From Paraburkholderia hiiakae (GTDB lineage Bacteria; Pseudomonadota; Gammaproteobacteria; Burkholderiales; Burkholderiaceae): a stretch of 64,000 nucleotides of DNA. The number at the start of each line of letters is the position of its first letter. Position 1 is the stretch's first letter. Under the pieces are notes generated by a model. The model saw nothing but the letters and a program-made list of their open reading frames with translations. It was not told the DNA's origin and ran no database searches. The position numbers and the translations under genes were made by a program. The stretch is from positions 369,557 to 433,556 of the forward strand of contig NZ_CAJHCQ010000005.1 of NCBI RefSeq assembly GCF_904848665.1, written 5' to 3'. Of this stretch, positions 1 through 8,158 are shown piece after piece.

Positions 1-5
1 TCCTC

Positions 6-290
6 TTAATTGGGCACGATGGCCGACGGATGCTGGGCCAGCGGCGTCACGCTGATCTTCAGGAACGGGAAAAGCGGCAATGCGGAAAGCAGCGTATGGA
101 GTTCGTCGTTCGATTCGACGTCGAACACGCTGTAATTCGCGTATTCGCCGGCCACGCGCCACAGATGGCGCCATTTGCCTTCTCGTTGCAGCTTCTGCGA
201 GAACGCTTTCTCTTGGGCCTTGAGGGCGTCGGCGAAGGCGGCGTCGGTGCCGTGCGGAATCTGCACCTGCATGTGCACGAGATACAGCAT
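6..290 (-). CDS. muconolactone delta-isomerase family protein
   Basis: A 94-residue protein, the usual length for muconolactone isomerase (CatC), which isomerises muconolactone to 3-oxoadipate enol-lactone in the catechol branch of the beta-ketoadipate pathway. The start MLYLVHMQVQIP and the pattern of alternating strands with a central LWRVAGEY segment and a C-terminal FPFLKISVTPLAQHP are typical of the family. It is the last gene of a minus-strand run from 5337 to 6. No catA or catB is beside it, so the substrate in this operon may be a different lactone or acid. The family call is firm; the exact reaction is not. Confidence 0.8.
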   Translation of the reverse strand: MLYLVHMQVQIPHGTDAAFADALKAQEKAFSQKLQREGKWRHLWRVAGEYANYSVFDVESNDELHTLLSALPLFPFLKISVTPLAQHPSAIVPN

Positions 291-343
291 GAATGGTCTC
301 CGTTAAAGGTATGGGTTCAGGGGAGGGCGCGTATCCGATCCGC

Positions 344-1675
344 TCAGCCCCAGGCGAGAATCGCAACCGAATAAACGATGCCGATCCAGAACATCATGAT
401 GACCGTGTAGCCCATGATGTCCTTGAGTTTGAGCTTCGAGAGCGCGAGGGCCGGCAAGATCCAGAACGGCTGCACGAGGTCGTTCCATGCGTTGCCGAGC
501 ATCACGGCCGTCGACGTATGGCCCACGGAGGCGCCGATCGTCTTCGCTGCCTCGATCATGAACGGTCCCTGAATGACCCAGTGCCCGCCGCCTGAAGGCG
601 CGAAGAAGTTGATGACGAACGAACTGATCAAGCCCCAGAACGGCAGCGTGCCCGGTGTGGCAACCTTCACGAACGCTTCGGAGAACGTATTGACGAGACC
701 CGAAGACGCCATGATCGCCATGATGCCGGCGTAGAACGGGTACTGCAGAATGATGCCGCTGATCGTGCGAATGCCTTCGTTGAGCTTCTCCACATAGCGG
801 ATCGGCGTGCCGAGCAGCAGGATGCCGAGGAACAGAATGAAGAAGTTGATGAGGTTCAGGTCGATCGAGCCGCCCTGCACGAAATGCAGCGCGACATAGC
901 CCATGCCGATCAGGCCGATCACGTAGCTCAGAATGCGACTGTTATTCAGGCGGTTGGCGAGCGTGTTGCCTTCGTCGAGATCCACGCCGAGCGCGTCTGC
1001 CTTCTGCTGCTTTTCTTCCTGGGCGCGGTCGATTTCCTTGATCGGCTGACCAGGCTTGGGGTGCAGCCATGCATTCAGGAGCGGCAGCGTGATGATGGTT
1101 ACGAGGCTCGTAATGAGCATGGTGGGCGAGAAAATCGTTTCGGAGAGCGGAATGACGCCCATCTGCGCTTCGAGCGGATGCCCCTTCGTGGAGATCAGCA
1201 CGGGAATGCTCGCCGAAAGCCCGAGGCCGTAGAGTGTGAAGCCGCTATAGGCCGAAGCGATGATGAGTGGATAATGCACGCCTTTCACACGCATCGCGAG
1301 TTTGCGCGCGACGACGCCGCCGACCACGAGGCCGAAGCCCCAGTTCAGATAGCTGCCGATGCCGCCCACCAGCGTCGCGACGATGATCGCCATGCGCGGA
1401 TCGTTTACGCGCGCCACCACGCGGTTCAGAAAGCGGTCGGTGAGCGGTGCCGTTGCGAGCACGTAGCCCATCGCGAGAATCACCGCCATTTGCGTGGTGA
1501 ACGCGAGCAGTGCCCAGAAGCCCTTGCCCCAGCTCGTGGTGAGGGCCGTGACGGCTTGCCCTTGCACGATCACGGCAAGCGCCATCGTCAGCAGCGTGAG
1601 GCCGATCGCGAACACGAATGGATCGGGCAAATACCGGCGCATCAGCTCGGTAAAGAAAGCGGTGACTTTCTGCAT
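344..1675 (-). CDS. atoE: short-chain fatty acid transporter, AtoE family
   Basis: A 443-residue polytopic inner-membrane protein. The N terminus MQKVTAFFTELMRRYLPDPF and the motif APSGGGHWVIQGPFM near residue 360 are characteristic of the AtoE/TIGR00366 short-chain fatty acid uptake family, which imports acetoacetate, butyrate and similar small acids. About ten to twelve hydrophobic segments are visible. It sits between the 3-hydroxyacyl-CoA-dehydrogenase-like gene and the isomerase-like gene on the same strand, so it probably imports the acid that this operon degrades. The substrate is inferred from the family only. Confidence 0.88.
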   Translation of the reverse strand: MQKVTAFFTELMRRYLPDPFVFAIGLTLLTMALAVIVQGQAVTALTTSWGKGFWALLAFTTQMAVILAMGYVLATAPLTDRFLNRVVARVNDPRMAIIVATLVGGIGSYLNWGFGLVVGGVVARKLAMRVKGVHYPLIIASAYSGFTLYGLGLSASIPVLISTKGHPLEAQMGVIPLSETIFSPTMLITSLVTIITLPLLNAWLHPKPGQPIKEIDRAQEEKQQKADALGVDLDEGNTLANRLNNSRILSYVIGLIGMGYVALHFVQGGSIDLNLINFFILFLGILLLGTPIRYVEKLNEGIRTISGIILQYPFYAGIMAIMASSGLVNTFSEAFVKVATPGTLPFWGLISSFVINFFAPSGGGHWVIQGPFMIEAAKTIGASVGHTSTAVMLGNAWNDLVQPFWILPALALSKLKLKDIMGYTVIMMFWIGIVYSVAILAWG

Positions 1676-1745
1676 GGAAGTGTCTCTGTCTGAATCGTAA
1701 TAGTTGTCGGGTCTCTTCGGCTCTCAGCGCGTGCGTTCGAGGCGC

Positions 1746-2726
1746 TTATGAGTCGTCGTGGCTTTGGGTTTTGCGATGACGGGCGAGATGCATGAGCTGG
1801 CGGTCGCGCCAGCCCACACGCTCGTCCCATTGATCGAGCGGCAGCGCCGCGCGTCTTGCGGCCTCGACCTGCGCGACGAGTTCAGGCGTCCACGGGTCGT
1901 GCTGGCCGCGTTCGGCGCCCATGCGCGCGTACGATGGGCCCATCTTCTGCGCATGCGAGGCAATGCCGCCGCGCGTGTTCAGATCGACGGTCTCGAACGG
2001 GCCGATCACCGACCAGCGTGGGCCGAGGCCTTCGCGCATCACGGTGTCGATGTCTTCCACCGACGCCACGCCGTCGCGCACGAGGCAATACGCCTCGCGC
2101 AGCACGGCGCCTTGCAGGCGGTTGAAGATGAAGCCTTCCACTTCGTGCTTCACGCGCACGGGCTTCATGCCCGCTTCGGCGTAGAGCGCGATGGCGCGCG
2201 CGGCCGCCCCTTCGGATGTGAAGGCTGCGGGCACCACCTCGATCATAGGCACGAGGTAGGGCGGGTTGCCGGGATGGGCGACCATGCAGCGCGCGCGCCC
2301 CGGCAGCGTTTCGTCCACGAATTTCGAAGCCGCGAGAAACGACGAAGCGCTCGCGAGTATCGCGTCGCGTGGCGCGGCGCGGTCGAGCTGCGCGAAGATC
2401 TCGCGCTTGAGTTCGGCACGCTCGGGTGCGCATTCCTGCACGAGATCGGCCTCGGCCGCAGCGGCTTCGAGCGTATCGACGATCGCGACCCGCGCGGCGA
2501 TCTCGCTCGCGCTTTCGTCGAGCAGGGCGTATTGCGTGAGATCGCCGAGGCGCAATGCGATCTCTTCAGGCGCGGCGTCGCGGCGCGCGGCGTCGGGATC
2601 GTAGAGACGCACGCGCCAGCCGGCCCGCGCGAAGCATATTGCGAACGCCACGCCAATGCTGCCCGCGCCGACAATGCCCGCTCGTCGCGGTTTGCCTGCT
2701 TGCGTGGGCGTTTCGAGGGCCGCCAT
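1746..2726 (-). CDS. 3-hydroxyacyl-CoA dehydrogenase family oxidoreductase
   Basis: About 326 residues from the ATG at 2726 (MAALETPTQ). The N-terminal Rossmann motif GAGSIGVAFAICFARAGW and the later MVAHPGNPPYLVPMIEVVP and EGFIFNRLQGAVLREA segments match the 3-hydroxyacyl-CoA dehydrogenase superfamily, in particular the single-domain-pair enzymes such as L-gulonate 3-dehydrogenase and carnitine dehydrogenase that act on free 3-hydroxy acids. The start was chosen because it lies 2 nt after the stop of the SDR gene; the reading frame is open further upstream but overlaps that gene. It probably oxidises a 3-hydroxy acid using NAD+. The substrate is unknown. Confidence 0.82.
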   Translation of the reverse strand: MAALETPTQAGKPRRAGIVGAGSIGVAFAICFARAGWRVRLYDPDAARRDAAPEEIALRLGDLTQYALLDESASEIAARVAIVDTLEAAAAEADLVQECAPERAELKREIFAQLDRAAPRDAILASASSFLAASKFVDETLPGRARCMVAHPGNPPYLVPMIEVVPAAFTSEGAAARAIALYAEAGMKPVRVKHEVEGFIFNRLQGAVLREAYCLVRDGVASVEDIDTVMREGLGPRWSVIGPFETVDLNTRGGIASHAQKMGPSYARMGAERGQHDPWTPELVAQVEAARRAALPLDQWDERVGWRDRQLMHLARHRKTQSHDDS

Positions 2727-2728
2727 CG

Positions 2729-3430
2729 TCAAACCCCCGCGACGCCAACGGTCATGCCGCCGCACACGTAGAGCACCTGGCCGGTCACGAAGCCGCTGCG
2801 CGCATCGAGCAGATAGGAAGCTGCGTGCGCGACATCGTCGGGCGTGCCTACGCGCTTCACGGGTACGGCATTGATGATCGCCTCGGTGCGCGGCGCGCCG
2901 GGCGGATTGGCGCGGTCGAACAGCTCGGTTCGGATGGGGCCCGGGCCAATGGCGTTCGCGGTTACGCCGAACTCGCCCAGTTCCAGCGCCCACACGCGCG
3001 TCATGCCGATCAGTGCGGCCTTGGTGGCCGAATAGGCCGTGCGCAACTCCTTGCCGAGCGCGGCGCGCGACGACATGTTGACGATGCGCCCAAAGCCCGC
3101 TGCCTTCATGCCGGGCAGCAGCGCCTGCATGCACTGCTGGGCGCAGCGCACGTTGAGGGCCCATGCGCGTTCGAGTTCTTCGAGCGACTGGTGCTCGGCG
3201 TCGTTGGGCACGACCACGCCCACGTTGTTGATGAGGCGCGTGATCGGGCCCCCCTCCAGCGCGCGGGCAAGTGCCGCCGCCGTCGCCTGGGTGTCGGAGA
3301 GGTCGGCGATGATGCCGTCGCCCACGCGGTCGATGACGACGGCTTCGTAACCGTCGGCCTCGCAGCGCGCGGCGCACGCGGCGCCGATGCCGGCGGCGCC
3401 GCCGGTAATCAGGACTCTTTCTTTAGCCAT
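2729..3430 (-). CDS. short-chain dehydrogenase/reductase (SDR)
   Basis: A 233-residue classical SDR starting MAKERVLITGGAAGIGAACA. The cofactor motif TGGAAGIG is at residues 9-16, NNVG near residue 80, and the catalytic YSATK near residue 140 follows a conserved Ser. The aspartate after the second strand (VVIDRVGD) suggests NAD+ preference. It is immediately upstream of, and nearly touching, the 3-hydroxyacyl-CoA-dehydrogenase-like gene and was most likely co-transcribed with it. The substrate cannot be read from sequence. Confidence 0.86.
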   Translation of the reverse strand: MAKERVLITGGAAGIGAACAARCEADGYEAVVIDRVGDGIIADLSDTQATAAALARALEGGPITRLINNVGVVVPNDAEHQSLEELERAWALNVRCAQQCMQALLPGMKAAGFGRIVNMSSRAALGKELRTAYSATKAALIGMTRVWALELGEFGVTANAIGPGPIRTELFDRANPPGAPRTEAIINAVPVKRVGTPDDVAHAASYLLDARSGFVTGQVLYVCGGMTVGVAGV

Positions 3431-3476
3431 GTTTTCTCGTGAATTCGGGTAAAACAAAGGATTGCGAATTAGTTCG

Positions 3477-4529
3477 TCAAACCGTTGCGACCGGCGTGAC
3501 GGGCGACCCCATCGCGCCCGGCAACCGTAGCGGCGGCGCGGTGAGCATGAAGCGCGAGCGTCCGTGCGCACGCAGCCACAACGCGAGATCGCGCAAATAC
3601 CAAAGCTCGCCCAGCGGCAGGCCGAGCTTGAAGAGGCAGTGGTGATGCAGCGGCATGAGCGGATGATCGCCCGGCGCGGCCGGCGCTCGCGCGGGATAAC
3701 GTTCGACGGCGTAGTTGTCGGCGGCGAGCGCGGCGATGCCTGAGTCGGTGATCCAGTTCAGCAGGCGCTCGTCGCGGCCGTCGAGTGCGCTGCAGTGGCT
3801 CGACAAAACGGCTTCGTCGGGCTGGCGGTTCATTTCGAGCACCATCTCCGCGAAGCCCGTGCGCAGCACGAGCATGTCGCCGCGCTCGACTTCCACGCTG
3901 TCCGCCTCGATCACGCGCATCAAATCGTCGTAGCCCACGGTGCGAAACTCGCGGCCAAAATGCGCGGCGAAATCGATCAGCACGCCACGGCCTTGCATCC
4001 CCTTCACGGCAAGGTGCTCGATGCCGAGCACGTCGGCATGGCTATGTTCGCCGCCGCAGGCGTGAGGCGCGAAGTTGTCTTCCGCGCGATATTCCATCGG
4101 GCCGACGACGTCCACGTTCGCGCGATAGCCGTTGTAGTAGACGCTCTCGGCCACACCGTCGCCGTTGGCGTCGAAGCGCGCGCCCACGTGCGCGAGCGAA
4201 TCCCACTGCGTGGAGTATTGGAGCGAGAGCAGCACCTGATCGTCGCTCACCACGTCGGTTGCGCCCGCTTCGTTGCGCGCGAACGGGAAGTTCACATAAG
4301 GCAGGCCGTCGCGAAAGGTGGGGCGCAGCACCGGCGGATGGCGGCGCACGTTGAGCTTGCTGTCACCGGGAAAGTCGAGCGGCAGCGAGAGCGTGAACGT
4401 GAGACCCGCGCGAATTTCCTGCGCGCCCTTGAGCACCTGCTCCGCGCCGATGAGATTGGGGCGGCCCAATTGATCGTCGGGACCGAAGTCGCCCCAGTTC
4501 GAGCCTTCCGGCCGGTTTTTCCAACGCAT
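3477..4529 (-). CDS. cyclase family protein (kynurenine-formamidase-like hydrolase)
   Basis: A 350-residue protein of the PF04199 cyclase family, metal-dependent hydrolases that include bacterial kynurenine formamidase and isatin hydrolase. The recognisable metal-site segment is the HxGxHxDxxxH-like region, here SLAHVGARFDANGDG (about residues 111-125) with ACGGEHSHADVLGIEHL further on. The start MRWKNRPEGSNWGDFGP is typical of the longer members. It lies between the IclR regulator and the SDR on the same strand. It probably opens or hydrolyses a cyclic or amide intermediate in this catabolic operon; the substrate is inferred only as a class. Confidence 0.82.
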   Translation of the reverse strand: MRWKNRPEGSNWGDFGPDDQLGRPNLIGAEQVLKGAQEIRAGLTFTLSLPLDFPGDSKLNVRRHPPVLRPTFRDGLPYVNFPFARNEAGATDVVSDDQVLLSLQYSTQWDSLAHVGARFDANGDGVAESVYYNGYRANVDVVGPMEYRAEDNFAPHACGGEHSHADVLGIEHLAVKGMQGRGVLIDFAAHFGREFRTVGYDDLMRVIEADSVEVERGDMLVLRTGFAEMVLEMNRQPDEAVLSSHCSALDGRDERLLNWITDSGIAALAADNYAVERYPARAPAAPGDHPLMPLHHHCLFKLGLPLGELWYLRDLALWLRAHGRSRFMLTAPPLRLPGAMGSPVTPVATV

Positions 4530-4593
4530 GCTTTGACCTCCACTTCAGGAATTCCGCGCCTGGCGCATCGCTACATCGAGTGCCCGAGGCGTC

Positions 4594-5337
4594 TCAGGCG
4601 GCGAGGAGCGTTGGCGGGATTTGCGCGTACACCTCGAGCAGCGCCTTCACGGCGTTCTGCTCGTTCTTGAGAAGGCGCGCCTTGGGCGCGCCAATGACGA
4701 GCGCAAACGCCTCGCCGTGAATCAGGAAACCGCGCGCGAGTCCGGCTACGTCCTCCACGCTCTCGCCCGTCGAACGATGCCAACCGTCCGTCACGCCTTG
4801 CTCGACGTCGTGCTCGAACGCGGCGCGGTCGATCAACGCGCCATTGGCCGAGTGCAACTGCGGCTCGAAACTGTCGAGCAGTTTGCGGCGCGCGGCCGGG
4901 GCGAGCGCGCCGAGCAGCGCCTTGCCCGCGGCGCTCGCGATAGTCATGAAGCCTCCCGGCTCGTCGCTATAGCGGATCTTCTGGCGCGACTCCATCACGT
5001 CGAGATAGACCACGCGGTTGCCCGCAAGCGTGGCGAGCGCGGCGGTTTCGCCGGTGGCGTCGCGCAACGCGGAAAGCAACGGCTGGAACATCAGCGTCAG
5101 CGGGTCCTCGCTGCAGATGTCGCGCGCGACGTGCAAGAGACGCTGCGTGGGGTAATAGCCCGCCTTCACGCCTGGCGCGTACAGATAGCCTTTGGCCACC
5201 ATCGTCTGCAACAGCGCGTGGCAGCTCGACAGCGGGATCTCGGTTCGACGCGCAATCTCGCTGTAGATCATCGGTTGCCGGACCTCGGCAAAGAGGTTGA
5301 TCACGTCGAAGACGCGCACTGCAGTTTTCACATCCAT
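4594..5337 (-). CDS. IclR family transcriptional regulator
   Basis: A 247-residue IclR-type regulator. The winged helix-turn-helix spans about residues 1-75 (EIARRTEIPLSSCHALLQTM), followed by the effector-binding domain (about 80-240). I chose the ATG at 5337 (MDVKTAVRVFDVINLF) rather than the longer frame to 5406 because the homologous region begins there and because a perfect dyad at 5345-5362 lies just upstream. It is the first gene of the six-gene minus-strand run and diverges from the MHS transporter at 5627, so it probably controls both. Confidence 0.87.
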   Translation of the reverse strand: MDVKTAVRVFDVINLFAEVRQPMIYSEIARRTEIPLSSCHALLQTMVAKGYLYAPGVKAGYYPTQRLLHVARDICSEDPLTLMFQPLLSALRDATGETAALATLAGNRVVYLDVMESRQKIRYSDEPGGFMTIASAAGKALLGALAPAARRKLLDSFEPQLHSANGALIDRAAFEHDVEQGVTDGWHRSTGESVEDVAGLARGFLIHGEAFALVIGAPKARLLKNEQNAVKALLEVYAQIPPTLLAA

Positions 5338-5344
5338 GAGAGCA

Positions 5345-5362
5345 TTATCGGCATACCGATAA
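5345..5362. promoter_or_regulatory. perfect inverted repeat upstream of the IclR gene
   Basis: TTATCGG-cata-CCGATAA forms two perfect 7-bp arms around a 4-bp spacer, 8 to 25 nt upstream of the IclR start codon. Its size and position suit an IclR-family autoregulatory operator. Function is inferred. Confidence 0.5.
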
Positions 5363-5626
5363 CAGCCTGACAATACGATTACGGGTAAACACCTAAATCG
5401 TCGCAATCGCGCCCCGCTCTGGCGGCGGCCGAACTGAGGGTTATCCCTTGGTTGACGCTAACGAACGACCGTTTCATAGTCCGCACCTTCCGGCACTTTG
5501 TTCGTTGAATGAAAGGTGGTTCGTAAGCGAACGTTATCGCACGCCACTTTCGAATCGGAAAAGCCCGGGACATGGCGCGTTTCGCTTTGGAAACCGCCGC
5601 TCGAAATCGAAATCTGGAGACGTCTC

Positions 5627-6949
5627 TTGGCAGCAACCTCCCTCGACACCCAGCATCGCCAGGCTCGCAAGGCGGGCATCGCTTCGTTCGTTGGCACGAC
5701 GATCGAGTGGTACGACTTTTACGCGTACAGCACCGCGGCCGCACTCGTGCTCGGCAAGCTCTTTTTCCCTTCGACGAATGCGCTGATCGGCACGTTGGCC
5801 GCCTTCGCCTCGTTCTGGGTTGGCTTTCTCGCGCGCCCGATTGGCGGCATCGTGTTCGGCCACCTCGGCGACAAGGTGGGCCGCAAGAAAACGCTGATCG
5901 TCACACTCATGCTGATGGGCGGCTGCACCACGCTCATGGGCCTTTTGCCCACTTACAACCAGGTGGGCGTGCTCGCGCCGGTGCTGCTCATCCTGCTGCG
6001 TCTCACGCAGGGCATTGCCATGGGCGGCGAATGGGGCGGTGCGGTCGTGCTTTCCTCGGAACATGCGCCCAAGGGCAAGGAAATCCTCTATTCGGCGTTC
6101 GCGCAGCAGGGCTCGCCCGCCGGCAATCTGCTCGCCACGGTCGCGTTTCTCGTGATTTCCATGCTGCCTGATCACCAGTTCATGACCTGGGGCTGGCGCG
6201 TGCCGTTCCTGATGTCGGCGGCGCTGGTGGCCGTGGGGCTCTTTATTCGCATGAGCGTGGACGAGTCGCCTGCCATGAAGGAGTTGCAGGCGAAGAACAA
6301 GGTGGCGAAGCTGCCGATCGCCGAAGTGCTGCGCCATCACAAGGGGCTCGTGGCGATGGGCGTGGGCGCCTGCGTGATCGCGCTCTCGGCCACTTACTTC
6401 AAGACCACGTTCGCGCTTTCGTGGGCCGTGACCTCGATCGGCTTCGACCGCACGCAGTTCCTGAGCGTCATCACGTTCGCGATTGTCGTGCAGTTGATCG
6501 TGCAACCGTTCGGCGCGGTGCTCGCCACGAAGATGGATCTCAAGAAAGCGATCATCTACATGCTCGTGCCCGAGATCGTTGCGCTGCCCCTGATGTTCTC
6601 GATGATCGCCACCGGCTCGACCAAACTCGCGATGATCGGCATGGCGCTCGCCTCGATTCCGCATTCGCTCTACTACGCGGCCATGGCAGGCATGCTGGCG
6701 AAGGCTTTCCCCGCGCAGGTGCGCTACACCGGCATTTCGCTCGCTTATCAGATTTGCGGCATGGTGTTCGCGGGCACGACGCCGATTCTCGGCCAGTACC
6801 TGTTGAGCGCCACGGGCAGCATTCTTTCGGTGGTGGCGCTGGGCGTGGTGCATGTGCTCATCACGCTGGTTTGCGCGCTGATGCTGGTGGCGCGCATGCA
6901 GGGCGAAGGCACGCTGGAGGCGCAGCGTACGGTGACGGCGCGGGTTTGA
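5627..6949 (+). CDS. MFS transporter, metabolite:H+ symporter (MHS) family
   Basis: A 12-segment major facilitator of about 440 residues. The N-terminal motif GTTIEWYDFYAYSTAAALVL and the loop GHLGDKVGRKKTL are hallmarks of the MHS group that imports citrate, shikimate, proline/betaine and similar acids. I chose the TTG at 5627 because a GGAGA ribosome binding site lies 6 nt before it and the length then fits the family; the frame is open back to 5516. It is transcribed away from the IclR operon, so it probably imports a substrate for that operon. Which acid is unknown. Confidence 0.86.
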   Translation: MAATSLDTQHRQARKAGIASFVGTTIEWYDFYAYSTAAALVLGKLFFPSTNALIGTLAAFASFWVGFLARPIGGIVFGHLGDKVGRKKTLIVTLMLMGGCTTLMGLLPTYNQVGVLAPVLLILLRLTQGIAMGGEWGGAVVLSSEHAPKGKEILYSAFAQQGSPAGNLLATVAFLVISMLPDHQFMTWGWRVPFLMSAALVAVGLFIRMSVDESPAMKELQAKNKVAKLPIAEVLRHHKGLVAMGVGACVIALSATYFKTTFALSWAVTSIGFDRTQFLSVITFAIVVQLIVQPFGAVLATKMDLKKAIIYMLVPEIVALPLMFSMIATGSTKLAMIGMALASIPHSLYYAAMAGMLAKAFPAQVRYTGISLAYQICGMVFAGTTPILGQYLLSATGSILSVVALGVVHVLITLVCALMLVARMQGEGTLEAQRTVTARV

Positions 6950-6977
6950 TCTGCTGAATACCGGTGATGCGGGGTAG

Positions 6978-7011
6978 ACGGGGCGCGGGCGATTGAGTCC
7001 GCGCCCCGTTT
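6978..7011. terminator. bidirectional hairpin between convergent genes
   Basis: ACGGGGCGCGG and CCGCGCCCCGT form an 11-bp stem around a short loop, followed by a weak T-rich run. It sits between the convergent MHS transporter and the LysR gene. Confidence 0.6.
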
Positions 7012-7029
7012 GCCTTGAGCCTTAACCGC

Positions 7030-7995
7030 TCACCCCCGCGCCTTCTCCGCCTCCAGATAGAACTCGCGCAGCGACTGCCCAAAGGTGGCATCGACATCGC
7101 GCAGCACACCTGCGCGTGTGAACATGGCAACCGGCGGCAGCGTCCAGTCGAGCGTGTACGGCACGATGGCCACGCCCGCGAAGTGCACGAGTTCCTCGGC
7201 AATATCGGCGGGCACGATCGACACGGCGTTCTCGTTCGTGCTGATCATCTCGCCGATCAGCCGCGACGTGTAGCTCTCCACGATCGGCACGGGCGGCGCC
7301 ACGCCCGCATGCAGGAAGAGGTCGGAAATCTGTTCGCGGATGGGCGTGTGTGGCGCGCCCAGTATCCAGTCCAGCTCGACCAGCTTTTCCCAGTCGAGCT
7401 TGCCGCGCGCCAGGCGCGCCGCGAGCCGCCGGCTCGCGATGAGCCGCGGCTTTTGCTGATGCAGCACCTCGAAGCGCAACTGCGAGACATCCACAGCGGA
7501 AGACGCGCGGCCGATCACGATATCGAGCGTATGGTCGCGAAGCTGCGGCAGGAGCGCGTCGCTCGTGCCTTCGTGAATCGTCATGGTGACGCGTTGCGGC
7601 AGCCGTGACTGCGTGAGGCGAATGGCCGCGGCCAGCGTGCGCCCCGAGATGAACGGAATCACGCCCACGTGCACGCGCGTGGCGTGGCCGGCCACCACGG
7701 CTTCGATGTCGCGCGCGAGGTGGTCGAGGTCGTGCAGCATGGCCTGGGCGCGCGCGAGCACCACGTTGCCGAGCGCCGTGGGCGTCATGCCGCGCGGCGT
7801 GCGGTCGAAGAGCGGCGCGCCGAACATGCTCTCCATTTCAGCCAGCGCGTTGGTGACGGCGGGCTGGCTCGTCGCCATATGTTCCGCCACGCGCGTGAGC
7901 GAGCCGTGCTGGCGGATCTGCAGGAGCAGGACCAGATGGCGCATTTTCAGGCGTGTGTTCAACCGCCTCGTCACGTCGTCAATGCTGAAAGACAC
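7030..7995 (-). CDS. LysR family transcriptional regulator
   Basis: A 321-residue LysR regulator. The winged helix-turn-helix occupies about residues 15-75 (LTRVAEHMATSQPAVTNALA), followed by the periplasmic-binding-protein-like effector domain (about 100-310). The extended N terminus MSFSIDDVTRRLNTRLKMRHL places it with the GbpR/PcaQ-like LysR group that responds to sugars or aromatic acids. It diverges from maeB at 8159, with 163 bp between the starts, but a regulatory link to maeB is only a guess; it may serve genes elsewhere. Confidence 0.87.
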   Translation of the reverse strand: MSFSIDDVTRRLNTRLKMRHLVLLLQIRQHGSLTRVAEHMATSQPAVTNALAEMESMFGAPLFDRTPRGMTPTALGNVVLARAQAMLHDLDHLARDIEAVVAGHATRVHVGVIPFISGRTLAAAIRLTQSRLPQRVTMTIHEGTSDALLPQLRDHTLDIVIGRASSAVDVSQLRFEVLHQQKPRLIASRRLAARLARGKLDWEKLVELDWILGAPHTPIREQISDLFLHAGVAPPVPIVESYTSRLIGEMISTNENAVSIVPADIAEELVHFAGVAIVPYTLDWTLPPVAMFTRAGVLRDVDATFGQSLREFYLEAEKARG

Positions 7996-8158
7996 GATTC
8001 CCCAGGGTATTACGAAAAAATGATGGCCCCATACTAAATCAAAATGGACACGTTATGAGGGCTCTCTAGAATCGCCTCATTCGAACACGCCAGGCCGCGC
8101 CAGCCCCGATCCAGGTTGGCCGGCGCGAGCCGGGCCCTTTCCATATCGAGTGAGGAAC

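Noticed and set aside
1746..3377. 543-residue frame suggesting a fusion of the hydroxyacyl-CoA-dehydrogenase-like enzyme with an upstream domain
   Set aside because: The upstream part is Arg/His-rich shadow of the SDR gene; the ATG at 2726 gives the normal family length.
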